Of a DNA stretch of 64,000 bases, positions 23,025 to 33,938 are shown in pieces (position 1 is the stretch's first letter; every line of letters begins with the position of its first letter). Origin of the DNA: Lepturacanthus savala (Eukaryota > Chordata > Actinopteri > Scombriformes > Trichiuridae); contig CM060462.1 in the NCBI GenBank assembly GCA_030544235.1, positions 2,529,501-2,593,500 on the forward strand. Direction: 5' to 3'. A program made the position numbers and the translations under genes. Under the pieces are notes generated by a model. The model was not told where the DNA came from. It worked only from the letters and a program-made list of their open reading frames with translations, and did no database searches.

Positions 23025-23026
<2 letters not shown>
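19480..23026. other. No gene recognised (3.5 kb)
   Basis: Includes a purine tract of GAA/GGA words at 20048-20078, a 12-bp palindrome tcgccatggcga at about 20167, and a retroposon-tail-like caataaaaagttcagttcaa at 20619. Frames at 19517-19831 (-, 104 codons), 20485-20730 (+), 21960-22232 (+) and others are unrecognised and overlap in opposite directions. Confidence 0.5.

Positions 23027-23082
<56 letters not shown>
23027..23082 (+). repeat. (TG)28 microsatellite
   Basis: Uninterrupted TG for about 56 bp. Confidence 0.98.
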
Positions 23083-23083
<1 letters not shown>

Positions 23084-23709
23084 TTTAGGATACAACAGGC
23101 ACACACTTCTGTCATTCTGTCATTTTACATCTCCATCTGATGCTCTGACAAGTTGAGTTGCTATACTGACACTGCAGTGAGCTGCTTGCTGTTAAGTCCT
23201 CCTATATAAAACTGACCGGTTGGCTTCTTTTTGGGTGAAACCCAATGAAAGCTGCTGTAAAATTGAATACCTGTCAAAAATACCTGTGACATTATAAAGG
23301 GTAGTTAAAATATCAATGCACTAGCTAATAACGATCTCAATCGTGATAATTAATTGCTTAGCAACAATGCTGTTCAAATTAAACATATTTGAATTGTTTG
23401 TAAATCTCTGGAGGTGTTTAACTTTATTTTGCTACTAACCATTACTCAGGCCAGGCACACAATATGGAGCTACTATAAATTCAATAGTCTACAAAAAGGA
23501 GCCATATGAATTATTAATGTAGCTGGTTATTATGACCACACTAATCAACTGTTTGTAAATTCTCAAGTCATGAAATTTAATAATGTGGTATATTATATTA
23601 CATTATAAAATAATGCAAATTATGTATTGAGGTAAAGTCAGTCACTTCAGGTGAACTTCAACAATTAATAATGTATTATTACATAGATAAAAAAAGGATT
23701 TTACACAAG
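23083..23709. other. No gene recognised
   Basis: AT-rich DNA with many TAAT words; no repeat unit seen. Confidence 0.45.
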
Positions 23710-24191
23710 TGTTATGCTCCAGTCTACAAGGAGATGGTCCCATCTTCACCAAACAAGGTTTAGTTTGAATGTAAGTGATTTATTTACAAAATCAAATCAG
23801 TGAACGTATTGATATAATGAGAGTATTTAACGCTGAGTAATGAGGCTTCAGGGTGGCTAAAATAACAAACAGAATGATCCTGTCTAGGAAATAAGAAACT
23901 AGCCGAACCAAACTCAGAAATCCAATGACAAAAGATTTACCTGCCTAACTAAATAAACAGCAGTTACTCAAAATAAACTGCCTAATAAATGCACAATGCA
24001 AAAGTGCAGCCAGTTGGGAGAAGAGGAGGATGAGGAGGGCCTGCTAGCTGCAGACAGCTAGCCATCTTTGCCTCTTATATAGAGCAGGTGTTTCTCCATA
24101 TCAGCCAATCACAGGCCAGGGTGTAGAGCCTTCCAACCAATGGCTGTGCATGTATGGCACACACCTATTTGCATATGGAATTAATAAGACA
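23710..24191 (-). repeat. LTR-like unit on the minus strand
   Basis: On the minus strand the order is: two ATTGG boxes (inverted CCAAT; 24141-24137 and 24109-24105), a TATA element CTATATAAG (24082-24074), a transcribed-like middle with gctagctgtctgcagctagc, an AATAAA signal (23784-23779) about 290 bp after the TATA element, and an end ctggagcataaca at 23710. This matches U3-R-U5 spacing and resembles the block at 242-764. The 5' boundary (TGTCTTATT at 24191) is a guess. The flanks do not match, and no internal region adjoins. A host promoter is an alternative. Confidence 0.4.
24074..24141 (-). promoter_or_regulatory. Core-promoter-like cluster: two CCAAT boxes and a TATA box
   Basis: On the minus strand, ATTGG at 24141-24137 and 24109-24105 lie 32 and 64 bp upstream of CTATATAAGAGG (24082-24071). 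That spacing is typical of a focused pol II promoter. Initiation would be expected near 24045-24050. It is probably the promoter of the LTR-like unit at 23710-24191. Confidence 0.45.
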
Positions 24192-25726
24192 GTTAAGAAA
24201 TCCACTAGATATAAGTAACGTGAAGGTTATAGAGAAGGAGAAGAAGAATATCTTGTTTCTGAGCCACAGGAACAACAATGCCAATGTTTCTGGTACAAGA
24301 TGCTGCAGTAACGTTAAAGCTCTATGTGCTGACCAACAAAAAAACATGCCGACTGTGTGTCACCTTGTCCGCCTCGTGTTGTGTCTCACTGCACTTGCAT
24401 GTATTCACGGCTTTGTTCATGGTTCTTATTACTTCTACTCCGCTGACTCTGTGCATTCCTTCACACGGCTGTTTCACAAAATCTTGCGCATAGGGAGACG
24501 TAAGAGTCAACGACCTGCGACATGATTCTGAAGCTGCACATACTAGAGCATAGCAACTGTAGTGCCTTTATCCACTAGTGGCTCCAACCTGTGTCGTGAA
24601 TGTTGACTGTTTATTACTTTCATAATGTTTTCCAGTATTCAGTTAACAGAGGTAAACTGTTAATTGTGATTTTTCTAGGATGATTGTAGCCATAAATAGA
24701 TAAGTGTCGTTTATTTATGCCATTATTTAGTCCATTGACCTGAGCACAAGTTCTCATTAAGCTTAATTAATGAAATAATTCACGACAAAATGTTTAAGTG
24801 GAACAGATTATTGGTGCATCAAGGTTGTATCAGATTTATATTTTGTTCATTACATTCTGCCGAAATAACTTAAACATACTGGTTGATGAAATATTATAGT
24901 TTTTAAAATGCTTCTATCAAAAATGTTGGTAGAGGCAGTTACAAATATAAAAACACTTTATGAACAATGTTAACATATTCAAACAGCATTGCACGCTAAC
25001 AATACATTTGCAAATTAAATTTGGTCCGTCATGCTTGGCCTCGCTTCAAAGTGAAGAAGTGGAACTGCTGTTTCCAGTCTGTGAGAAGCAATAGCCGTGC
25101 AGCTCGCTGTTTCTTTTTACAGTGCAGTTTGGGAATTTTCTCAGCAGATGAACTTCCAGTGAACCAGAGCGGTTTTGGCACTGGGTCACACATCTGACTC
25201 CCTGGGCAGATCACTACCTACTGAAATAGTTTGAGACACACCCCGCGCGACTATTACAATGACTCTTAGAACTGCGGAGGCATGAAGGCGATGAGCGGAC
25301 AGATGAATACTGGCTGTCAGCTTAAAGAGCCACTGGTGTGTTCACACGAGCCCTGTGTCTTCCACCTTACAGAATGTGAACAGTCGCAACAGTCGCTCTA
25401 CACACTGCGCCGCCCCCTATCACAGTCACCACCTGTGTGGCATGCTGGAAATGGACCAGGAGGAAATAGTGACAGTACTGAGATGAAATAGGGGAATTAA
25501 AGAGGATAGGCAGGGGATAACAGGGAAGATGTCACCGATAGAAAAGAAGCAGTCAGGTGCATGTTAGAAATGGAGAAGCTATCATGGGGAGGGAGCTGGG
25601 TTTGCATGATAATCCAGTGGAGCGGGTAGAATGTGGCTCAGCTCGGAAAATCCTCTGTCTCTTCTGTAGGAGATTGCTGCAGGGCAGGCGAGCTACCAAC
25701 AAGGCCTTTGGAGATTAAAACATGTC
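24192..25726. other. No gene recognised
   Basis: A plus-strand frame 24154-24525 (123 codons) crosses the edge of the LTR-like unit. It has a hydrophobic centre (LVRLVLCLTALACIHGF) but no homology I can name, and antisense frames overlap it. 24690-24790 is rich in ATTTA/TTAAT words. 25020-25490 is GC-richer without a recognised product. Confidence 0.45.
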
Positions 25727-25770
25727 TGTGCGTGTGTGTGTGCGTGTGTGTGTGTGCGCGCACATGTGCA
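25727..25770 (+). repeat. Imperfect (GT/GC)n tract
   Basis: tgtgcgtgtgtgtgtgcgtg and further gtgtgcgcgcacatgtgcac: alternating purine-pyrimidine over about 44 bp, ending in a small palindrome gtgcgcgcac. It is prone to Z-DNA. Confidence 0.9.
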
Positions 25771-26160
25771 CATAGTGCAAGCCCATATATTATACATACG
25801 TAACTGCACAGTTATTTTGCACAGTTATTTTGTGTGTACACTTATTTGTGCTGCATGTGTGTGTGTTTTTATATGTGTGTGTTAGACAGCATCCAGACAG
25901 GAAATTGTTGCTCATATCAGTGGCTGGCCAGTCGCTTTGGTGGAGAAGGAGGACAGGGTGAGGGAGGGAGGGCAATGCACGTCTGCCTCGCTGTCCCCTT
26001 CGCTCTGAATGTTGGCAGCCCATCAGAGGCAAACAGATAAGGCCTCACACATGCTTCATGTTTGGTGAACTGGCACTGGGCTGCTCCGAGACAGATGCTG
26101 TGGCCTGGTGGGAGGAGTGGACATCGCACTTTCCATCTCCTGTCTTTCTCCATTTCCTAT
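25771..26160. other. No gene recognised
   Basis: Overlapping 68-80 codon frames on both strands contain Gly/Arg-rich or repetitive translations and match nothing. The GT-rich start is low complexity. Confidence 0.45.
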
Positions 26161-26450
26161 GGCAGGATATTGATTTACACAAGAGTAGCGGCATCTAATT
26201 TGTATGAATAATGCAGCTCTCCTTCCCCCCCCATACCACTACCTCCTCTCTATCCTTCTAACGAGTACTGCACAGAAAAAGAAAACCAAGCTCCAGCAGC
26301 AGTTAGGTGAAGTCTCACCTGCAGCCCAGAAGTAGAGAATGGATGAGCGCCAGACTCTCTGCCATTAAAACTAATGACTTTAATTACCTACTTTTAATGG
26401 CGAGAGTGCAGTGCCATCCATTTTGTAACAAACGCCGGAATTGGTGGCAG
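26161..26450. promoter_or_regulatory. Candidate conserved non-coding (enhancer-like) stretch
   Basis: Dense transcription-factor-like words: ctaatttgtatgaataatgc (octamer/homeobox-like), a paired E-box aggtgaagtctcacct near 26306, and a 10-bp inverted repeat GCCATTAAAA (26361-26370)/TTTTAATGGC (26392-26401). The inverted repeat encloses taatgactttaatta with two TAAT homeodomain cores. There is no open frame or repeat signature. This is inference from motif density only; conservation across fish would be needed. Confidence 0.3.
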
Positions 26451-27445
26451 GAAAAAAAAAAATAATTGTTCCCGGGTATTGTGTCACATAAGGGACGTTT
26501 TGTAATATCACAACTCAACCTGGGCTTTGCTGAAAAGAATTACAGCCTTTTTGATTTTATCTTGTGCTCTCAAGATAATATGTTCATGCCGGTTATAAGC
26601 AAGATAAAAATTGTGTTCTGTTCCATTATTCAAAAAGTCACAGTTCCATCTTTAAATGCCACACATTACCTTTCAGAAAGTATTCAACCCATCCCTTCAC
26701 ACAGCTTTCAGGTTGCCTTTTTTTTCTTCAGTTTTTCACGTTACGACGAAAATGGAAAATGGATTTTTTTAACGGCATAACTTCATGTAATTTCCCATGC
26801 AAATTGGATATTTAATTTGCGAATTAAAGGGAATAAAAAGCTAAAAAATTGCTCTGTCAATACACATTCAGTGTGTGTTCTAGCCAACAACACTTGAATA
26901 TGAATTGCTGCTGGTAATTTCTGCCAGTGCATCAAGAATTATTCAAACCCTCTTGAGTCAGAAGTTGAATGAATTCACCCGTAGACATTTTAAATGATGA
27001 AGGAAAACAAACTTGCGAGGAAAGAAAATTACAAAATCAACATGAACCAAACTGACACAAATGTACAGGAACGGCTATGAAGTCCACAAGTATTAATACA
27101 GGAAGACGTTGATCCTCTAGGAAGGTTTCAGTTTATATTATTAACACTCAAAGTGGACATTAAGAGGCAATAACATTTTAATGTCAAAGTAAAATAGATC
27201 TCTAACTCGTCTACTGCACATTGGTTATTTGTTGTAAGATAAAACATGGGAAATACCAAGTTCAATCCTTTGTACTCCATATTCTGAGAGAATTAACATT
27301 CTGATGTCATATAGAAGAAATCTACCAAACTTATTTCAGCGGTAGAGTGACATCTAACATTGTCTTAAGAAGAAAAAACAATCCCATCACAGGAATGTGA
27401 ATCCACTGGCCTTATAGTTAATAGAACCACAAGACATTCATTCAT
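26451..27445. other. No gene recognised
   Basis: AT-rich. The frame 26466-26780 (+, 104 codons) has a hydrophobic/Phe-rich translation without a domain. Confidence 0.5.
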
Positions 27446-27790
27446 TCAACCTTTATTTATTATTGAATGGTTATTGAGGACAGACCCTCATTTACATGAT
27501 ACTGAGTTACAAAAGCAAAGAAAATGGGGAAAAAAAGGTTCATACTAACAGAGAAAACAATGAATAATAATGGATTTTATTTGTAAAGGACTCTTTAATA
27601 CATAAATACATTTCTGATTGTTTCATAAAAGGACAATGGAACACAATCACTAGAAGAAACGTATGAATCAGAACTCTAGTGAAAGGCAGAGAGGAACAGT
27701 GTGGTTTTAAATTTGGATTTAAAATAAGTGAGGGCCTAATGTTTCCTGGTAGCTGTGATTCCACGGGCACTTTACACAATCACCAGTTGG
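27446..27790. repeat. Possible retroposon-derived repeat pieces
   Basis: It starts caacctttatttattattga and continues with a 'gaggacagaccctcatttac' phrase like common teleost repeat ends. 27690-27780 (ggttttaaatttggatttaa, ttcctggtagctgtgattcca-like) resembles the upstream part of the repeat family seen at 44400-44830. Similarity is judged by eye; the boundaries are vague. Confidence 0.35.
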
Positions 27791-27799
27791 AGAAGAATC

Positions 27800-28641
27800 G
27801 AATCCATTATTAAAAAAAAGGTGACCAGCAGCTACAAGATGTTCATTAAATGCTAATTAACCCTGTTAATCCTCCAAAAAATAACCTGATTAGGAACTGA
27901 GGGAAATGTGTTATTTGTATAGAATTTATAGCCTTCTGAAAATTTTACCATTAAATCCTAAAAAACACTTCCACTACTAATTTGTGTTTCCTCATCACGG
28001 ATGTGCATCTGTTCCTAAGCTGACTGATAGCAGTCCAGTGGGAATTATTCCCGGAGTAGGGACCAAACATGGTTTCTTTCCATTAAAAAGTCCGATAGAT
28101 CACTGGTAAACCAGTTTGATCTATTTTTTACTTTGTGCTTTTTTATGCTTGTTTATGACTGAAAGGAACAGCGATGATGAAGTAGTCCAGAGCCAGCTCA
28201 ATATCCGCAGTTTCAGATGTGAGATGAATATCACTCGGATAGAGAGCATTTAAAACGCCTTGTTCATTATGATGCACAAAAGCATGTGCTCCTGATACAG
28301 GCCACCAGTCACTGGTGATCATTAATTCCGAGAACAAGCACACAGCAGAAACAATAGCAATAATTCCTATCGGGTAGGATTAAATCAATTAGCATTGAGT
28401 TCAAAGTTTTTTTTTTTGGATAGGGTCTAGTAAGCTCAGTGATTAGCTGTGACACGTTAAGACAGCAGCATATCTCTTTATAATAATCAGATGAGTCAGA
28501 AAGCCAATCGATGTTAATATCACCCATGACAATTACCTCATTATTGACAAACCTGGAGAACATCTGCCAGATCATTAATGGAGCTAGTGATAGCTGAACT
28601 GAGGACTGTATAACTACAGCAATAAAATCATTAGACACCAA
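27800..28641 (-). pseudogene. LINE ORF2 endonuclease and linker fragment
   Basis: The minus-strand frame 28641-28309 (110 codons) contains NEVIVMGDINIDWLSDSSD, then LNVSQLITELTRPYPKKK, SMLIDLILPD and GINDHQ. These are the late motifs of an apurinic-type endonuclease (EEP fold) of non-LTR retrotransposons: the GDxN pair, (T/S)xIDxIL and the final (S/N)DH. After a frame change, 28125-28020 gives NRSNWFTSDLSDFLMERNHV, typical of the linker before the reverse transcriptase. Stops then interrupt it. The upstream endonuclease motifs and the RT are absent. A CR1/L2-like clade is the best guess. Confidence 0.8.
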
Positions 28642-29070
28642 TGCAGCTTGAATAGTGATGCACTAAAAACAATATATTGTTCCACTTTCAGATTGCAGTT
28701 TAAATTCAGTCCTTTTCTCAATGTTTTCTCCTCTTCAAATCTTGCAAACATCTGGACGGTTGCATGATCAGAATATCCAACAGAACAGAGGAACTAGTTA
28801 GTAAATATGATGGTAAAACACTTTTCATTTATTATGATAGACCTATATTAGTAGTGTTATCTTCCCCCTGACTTCTGAAACTGATATTTTTCTTGTTTTA
28901 AAGGGGGGGCTTAATTTTAGTGAGCAAACATGTTGCACACGTTAAAACAACAAAATTAAAAGCTGTTGATGTCTCCTGTGTTCCCTGTTAAACACTATAA
29001 AGAAACATTTGGATAGATTCAGTATTGATTTCTGCTTTCAAAATATCAATGCCCCTATCTTTAAAGCTTA
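28642..29070. other. No gene recognised
   Basis: AT-rich DNA upstream of the LINE fragment; it may hold unreadably decayed endonuclease sequence. Confidence 0.4.
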
Positions 29071-29480
29071 ATGGTGCAATATGTAAGAATTGGCCACCTG
29101 ATCCATTTTGTGCAGTGTACGTGTTCTCTCATATGGTACATTTCAAATTTGTGTCTTTGTGTCACTAAATATAGCGTAACTATGTCTGTTTACAGTGAAT
29201 CTGTGATGTGGCATCATTAACATATAAACGTGTTACAGAGACATTAGAGCTAGAAGTAAATTATCAAAGAGCTGTAGCTGGAGTGACTCTGAATCGTCAA
29301 ACAGGGGTTATTTGGATAAACTCCCCACATATTGGGGATCTGAATGAATGCTTTCTTGCCTGAAAAGGTTTAAACCACCAGGATTACAACAACAGCATCC
29401 ACACACACAATCATGGAAAAAGCAGAGGCTGTGGGTGTTGTGGGAGTTTCACAACACCCACGAAAGGTCTGATAAGATTT
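29071..29480 (+). repeat. Possible MITE-like repeat with strong hairpin
   Basis: It begins aatggtgcaatatgtaagaa followed by ttggccacctgatcc, a phrase I associate with a common teleost non-autonomous element. It ends around a perfect stem-loop at 29431-29461. No target duplication was found, and membership of the hairpin in the same repeat is unproven. Confidence 0.35.
29431..29461. other. Perfect 12-bp hairpin, 7-nt loop
   Basis: GTGGGTGTTGTG (29431-29442) pairs fully with CACAACACCCAC (29450-29461) around the loop GGAGTTT. No T-run follows it. It could be part of a transposon end or a chance fold. Confidence 0.85.
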
Positions 29481-30611
29481 GAATCCATTTGGCCCAATAA
29501 TATTTGGAAAGCCTAGAAGAGCTGCATGATGTTAGTTAGCTGGAGAACTAAACTAGAAGTCACCCCCAAAGTCTCCTGGGTGCATGCTCTATGGCCCCAA
29601 TGGAAACCTCCAAACTAAACCTTATTGACTTTAGGTGCCACTGAATATCTCTACTAATGAACAGGGCCCCACCTCCAACGTTGTATCCAGATATGATCAT
29701 AGATCCATAGTTACTAATTTTTAGTGACAGTTCATCACTGGGTGAGTTTCAAAGTCCACCCTTTACAGACTCACAGACTTAAATTTGCGTTCATGGTAAT
29801 TTTGCAAGGGTTTAAGAGCATCCTGCTGTCAAAATCCAAAGTGGTTGAGTGCTCAGTTGCACCGTGAGTCTGCATGGCCTTTGCTAAATGGTATAACCCA
29901 CAATTCACAGCATTGTGACTTACACAGCAGAGTTCTCAAAGAAACCCAGAAGCAAAAGTAAACACCTAGAGAACTACAACGAAGGAACGGATAAGGATCA
30001 TAGGGAAGTACTACTTCAACATCTAACACGTTTTCATGTATATTTTTATTATGCAGTATACTGCATAATTATCAAATTAAACACTTGGGTACTAGTTGCA
30101 CAGATTTTAACACATAAGCTTAAAATATGATAAAATCCTGTTGTTGGAACCTTCTGTGGTGACATGTGAAGTGTAAAATAAGAAGCTCCAAACCAGCGAG
30201 TGTCAACAACATGATCAGCTGTTAGTTGTCAAGGTAACATGAAAGTTTGCAAGTGGTGTCCAATTCCTCTTTATACCTTTGACCATTGACCCCTCCCACA
30301 TTCAATCACAGCTGATAAAGGTAAATTCAGTCATTAGCTTTATCCAAAACTTTAGCAGCACTCCCCACTCACCAGTAACTGCTACTCTAATGCCACAGTA
30401 GTAGCTTCTATGTAGGGTAAGGCATAATTTGGACATTATACAGCACCATTTTGCCCTCCCAGTGACTTCTGGGATGGTTCTCTTGCTCACTGCAAAATAT
30501 GACTGGATGTAGAAAACCATCTGGGTACCATTTGTCTACCTGTTGAACGCCTACTAAGGTATTCTAGATCGGATTAGAATGAATACACAATGCAATTTAA
30601 AATAACTATGA
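29481..30611. other. No gene recognised; 22-bp palindrome at 30048-30069
   Basis: Unique-looking DNA. ATTATGCAGTA/TACTGCATAAT at 30048-30069 is a perfect 22-bp palindrome with no spacer. The frames at 29915-30130 and 30302-30520 are not recognised. Confidence 0.5.
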
Positions 30612-30816
30612 GCATCCATCTTCTACCACTGGTTAAGGTTGGTTCTCAGGGTCAGCAGCCTCTGCAGTGCATCGTCACAGGTGCATGAGCCGCCTCGTCT
30701 GGTTCCTTTCAGCTCTACTCTGAGCCCCTCCCCTTCTCTATTGGAGAGACACCCTGTGGAGGAAACTCATTTCGGCCGCTTGTATTCGTGTTCATGTTCT
30801 GTCACGACCCACAGCT
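30612..30816 (-). mobile_element. RTE-like LINE, 3' end fragment
   Basis: On the minus strand from 30816: agctgtgggtcgtgacagaa encodes ELWVVTE, followed by a tract with tacaagcggccgaaatgagt, cctccacagggtgtct and ccagacgaggcggctca. The last ties to the 'RSQLRWLGH' part of the ORF2 C-terminus of a very abundant teleost RTE-type LINE. It closes with gaggctgctgaccctgagaa and a 3' end tggtagaagatggatgc at about 30612. The protein frame is broken by small deletions and a stop. It is 5'-truncated, as most copies are. The plus strand has no coding meaning here. Confidence 0.8.
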
Positions 30817-32319
30817 AAAACCAGAAAATAAAAACAGGCTAATTATAATTAAAACATACAACCAAAATAAAGCAGAACAACAAAAACAATTGCACACTGC
30901 AAGAGGTAGGTTTAAAATCAATGACTTAAATTGTGGGAAGGTCATCAAGGAGTCATTTTGGAGTTTGTGCTGAACATAATCACCTAAATGCCGCTGGATG
31001 TTGACTGACAAAAAACGTCCTTGACATTATTCTGATCCCTGTATCATCATCCACAAAGTAGCCTCCAACCTATTTAAATCAGGGGGCTAATTTGGACCAA
31101 TGTCAGTTTTACTGCCCTGCCACTGTTTGTGGGTCAGCCAGCAGTTATTGCTGTCTGTCTCTGTGACACTTCATTACTGCCTAATTAGTACACTGAATTA
31201 ATTGCCCATTTTGTTAACTGTAACCTCTAAATATTATGATAAACCTGCTCAGTAATTAAAATGAGGTGGGTTAGAGTCTATAGAGCTGCAAAAGAGAGAA
31301 GGAGAGACTGCAGTCAGTCGTCATTGGAGGGGACACAGCAACTTTATCGGGTCAGAGCTGGAGCGATAACTGTTGTGGATGCTTTTGCACTGCAAATAAG
31401 TTGGCAAACTAGTCTGTCTGTGATCAAATTCATCTTTAATCCATATATATATATATCTTATTTCTTGGTTTTCGTGTATTTTTGTGTGTTTTCTCTGCCC
31501 CGAGATATCTTGTTAGCTCAGCTTCCTGTTCTTCATCCCCTGATTAGTTCAGTTCTTATTTGAGGGGCTGTCCACAAGAACATGGATATTTTGGAAAATA
31601 CCTCTTTCTCTGTATGATTGGGACCGGAGGAAAAATTACGGTTTTAGCATTCATTTCTTCTTCTTTGGAGTTTTAAGGCAGCCGGCATTCAAAAAACCTG
31701 TGATGCTCCCATCTAGTACTTGATACTAGTACTTTATTGTTCTGTATCTCTATCTATTCTACTATATAATCCAGAAGAAATATCGTCTTCCTTACCCACT
31801 TGACCCTATTTCTAAAATGCTTTGCAGAGATACCTCTTTCAAGCCAATTTCTTGCAAATGTCTGATTAACACTTGTCTTTGGTAGACACAGTTTCTGCAA
31901 AACATGTACGGCAATTTCTTGCCGACATTGTTTGACGGATAAACTCCTGTTAGGAGTACTATCACTACTTACTGCGTTGGAATACCTGCATTCATGTGGA
32001 CTAGGCCTAAAGTGTTGGTATTTTGTCTAAATGTATTGTGTATTCTGAACCTGAGTGCTGGCTGTCACCTGCTCGACTCCATCAGACAGAGCTCCACACT
32101 GTTTTCCAAACACTATTAAAATCACACCATTAAGCTTCACTATTGCATTGGACTGGCCCCCGTCCTGTGTATATCTATGGGATTTATTGACAATAACAAC
32201 AACAAGGAAATCTTAGCAGCCTTAAATACCTATACTGATTTCTCAAACTATGCCTGCATGGTAAAATACTTCTATGTCAAACTGTAGCTGTCTATGTTTC
32301 CCATTTTTCCCTGTAGAGG
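30817..32319. other. No gene recognised
   Basis: AT-rich. 31150-31250 has several TAATTA words (cctaattagtacactgaatt) that could be homeodomain sites. A short (TA)n lies at 31443-31456. The frame 31261-31563 (+, 100 codons) has no domain. Confidence 0.45.
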
Positions 32320-32830
32320 TGTGGGTGTGGCACCCTGCTGCTTCTCCTGACTGCAGGATAATTATCCACACCTGCCGCCCATCAGCTATTCCGTTTAGCA
32401 TTACAGTACATAAACACTGGCTTTCCATACATTTATTGCCAGATTGCTGGTCTACTCACTGTGGTATTTTATTAGAGACTGTGTTTGACTTCTTGTGTGA
32501 GTGTGTGTGTGTGTTTTTTCTTCTTTCCTAGTGTTAACCTGCTTTTCTCTGTGCCTGAGGACCTGCCACTCCATCTGCTCCAGCAACTTGTCTATCTGCC
32601 ATCTGCCTGCCCACACCAACCTCACTCAGCCTGTCTGCCTCCAGCCTATCATGCCAGCCATACTACCTGAAATTGCAGCCTCATTCGCTCTCCCCCGCTT
32701 TACACAAAAGCCTTGCTGTTTTTACCCCAATTGTTGGCAGTGTCTTGCACTTAGCTCTTGCCAATGTTCTTCAAGTGTTACTGAGGTGTCAGAATGTCCC
32801 TTAAGAATACCGTGCCTTAGGTGAACACAC
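32320..32830 (+). repeat. Possible degenerate LTR-like repeat
   Basis: ttatccacacctgccgccca, a TATA-like acagtacataaacactgg near 32403, tgtgtttgacttcttgtgtg, and a C/T-rich second half (ctgcctgcccacaccaacct, ctcactcagcctgtctgcct) follow the composition of teleost LTR-type repeats. No poly(A) signal or TG...CA ends were found. The 107-codon frame inside (32501-32824) is C/T-skew driven. Confidence 0.3.
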
Positions 32831-33718
32831 GTTTCGGAAGTTTTAAAATCATCACGTAACGGTTTCAGAAACAGTGTAAATGTGATGTAATGTTCCAGCA
32901 GAACATGGTCAAAGGCATCACAAAAGTAAAGGGATTTGCAGAGAATACCCAGATAAAAAGTGGTCTGGTGTCTGAGTTGTTGTTTTTATCTTTCTAGTTC
33001 ATTAGAGAAAGACTTTAAAATTTGGTTTAACATCCAATAGCATTCACTTACACTTTAAATACCATACATTTAATTTCAGTTGTGTGTTTTAAATATATTC
33101 CAATAGATATTACATACGTCAACACATTTAGTGTTGACTATTATAGATTTGTTTTTCTGTACTGTTGTCGTACTGTTTATACCTTCTAAGATCAGGACAG
33201 GAATCTGAGCTCTTGTTTTTGGTACTAATCACTGTGACCCAGATCTTAAAAGATAGAAGAGGACATTTATATATGCTGATTACATATGACTTTGACAGTG
33301 TTTGTCCAATCATTTATTCACATCAATGGGGCAGACAGAAAAAAAACAAGAACATAAAAACAATCTTCTTCTGTGTATTCACTGAGTTTAAAACTGACAG
33401 GTGCTTGCATCTCACTGCATGTCACAGTTTCTGTGAATCTCTAAATCCCACCGCTGAAGGTCAGATTTACGAGTCTGATTTGGATGACAAGAGGCAGTGG
33501 GTCAGTAAATCAGGTCAATGGACATAATCCAATATAATCCACTCTAATCTCACAGAGTCCTCATGGCAGGAGATTACCTTGGCAATTCATTTTAATTGCA
33601 AAGTTACAATCCTGAGTTGGCTGCAAATGATTTCTAAAACTAAAATGTAGTCGTTGGACTGGCAGCACATGTACTGGTTGTTAACATTGGATTGTAAATG
33701 AATTCTATCCTCCTGTAT
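32831..33718. other. No gene recognised
   Basis: AT-rich DNA. The frame 33165-33527 (+, 120 codons) spans it without a recognisable motif. Confidence 0.45.
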
Positions 33719-33750
33719 GTTTTTCCCTGGCACTGTAACCAGGGAAAAAC
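33719..33750. other. Perfect 12-bp hairpin at the edge of the minisatellite
   Basis: GTTTTTCCCTGG (33719-33730) and CCAGGGAAAAAC (33739-33750) with loop CACTGTAA. The right arm lies in what looks like a diverged minisatellite unit. Confidence 0.85.
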
Positions 33751-33771
33751 ACTGTCAATGTGCATTCTTGT

Positions 33772-33938
33772 GGGTTTCCAAGAGAGTAGATAAAGCATGT
33801 TTGTGTCCTCTTAGGTAGCCCATTGTGCAAGATATCATGATAAAATGCCATCGAGGGTGCCTTTCCAGTGGAGAAAATGGAATAAGATGCTCTCTTGGGT
33901 GACCTTCCAGTGGACAAAAGATGATACGGTGCCCCCCA
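33772..33938 (+). repeat. Minisatellite, four units of about 42 bp
   Basis: Units: 33772-33813 (42), 33814-33854 (41), 33855-33896 (42) and 33897-33938 (42). Each starts gggt/ggta, has a tccagtgga-like core near position 10 and an A-rich centre (gaaaatgg, caaaagatg, gataaaa). Each ends gtgcc/gatgctctctt-like. Units three and four are clearly similar (ttccagtggaNaaaa). The first two are more diverged. 33730-33771 may be a fifth, older unit. The minus-strand 70-codon frame over the array simply reflects the repeat. Confidence 0.75.

Noticed and set aside
24154..24525. 123-codon plus-strand frame with a hydrophobic segment
   Set aside because: Overlaps the edge of an LTR-like unit and has antisense frames over it; no family recognised.
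33705..33917. 70-codon minus-strand frame
   Set aside because: Simply the 42-bp minisatellite read in one frame (42 is divisible by 3).
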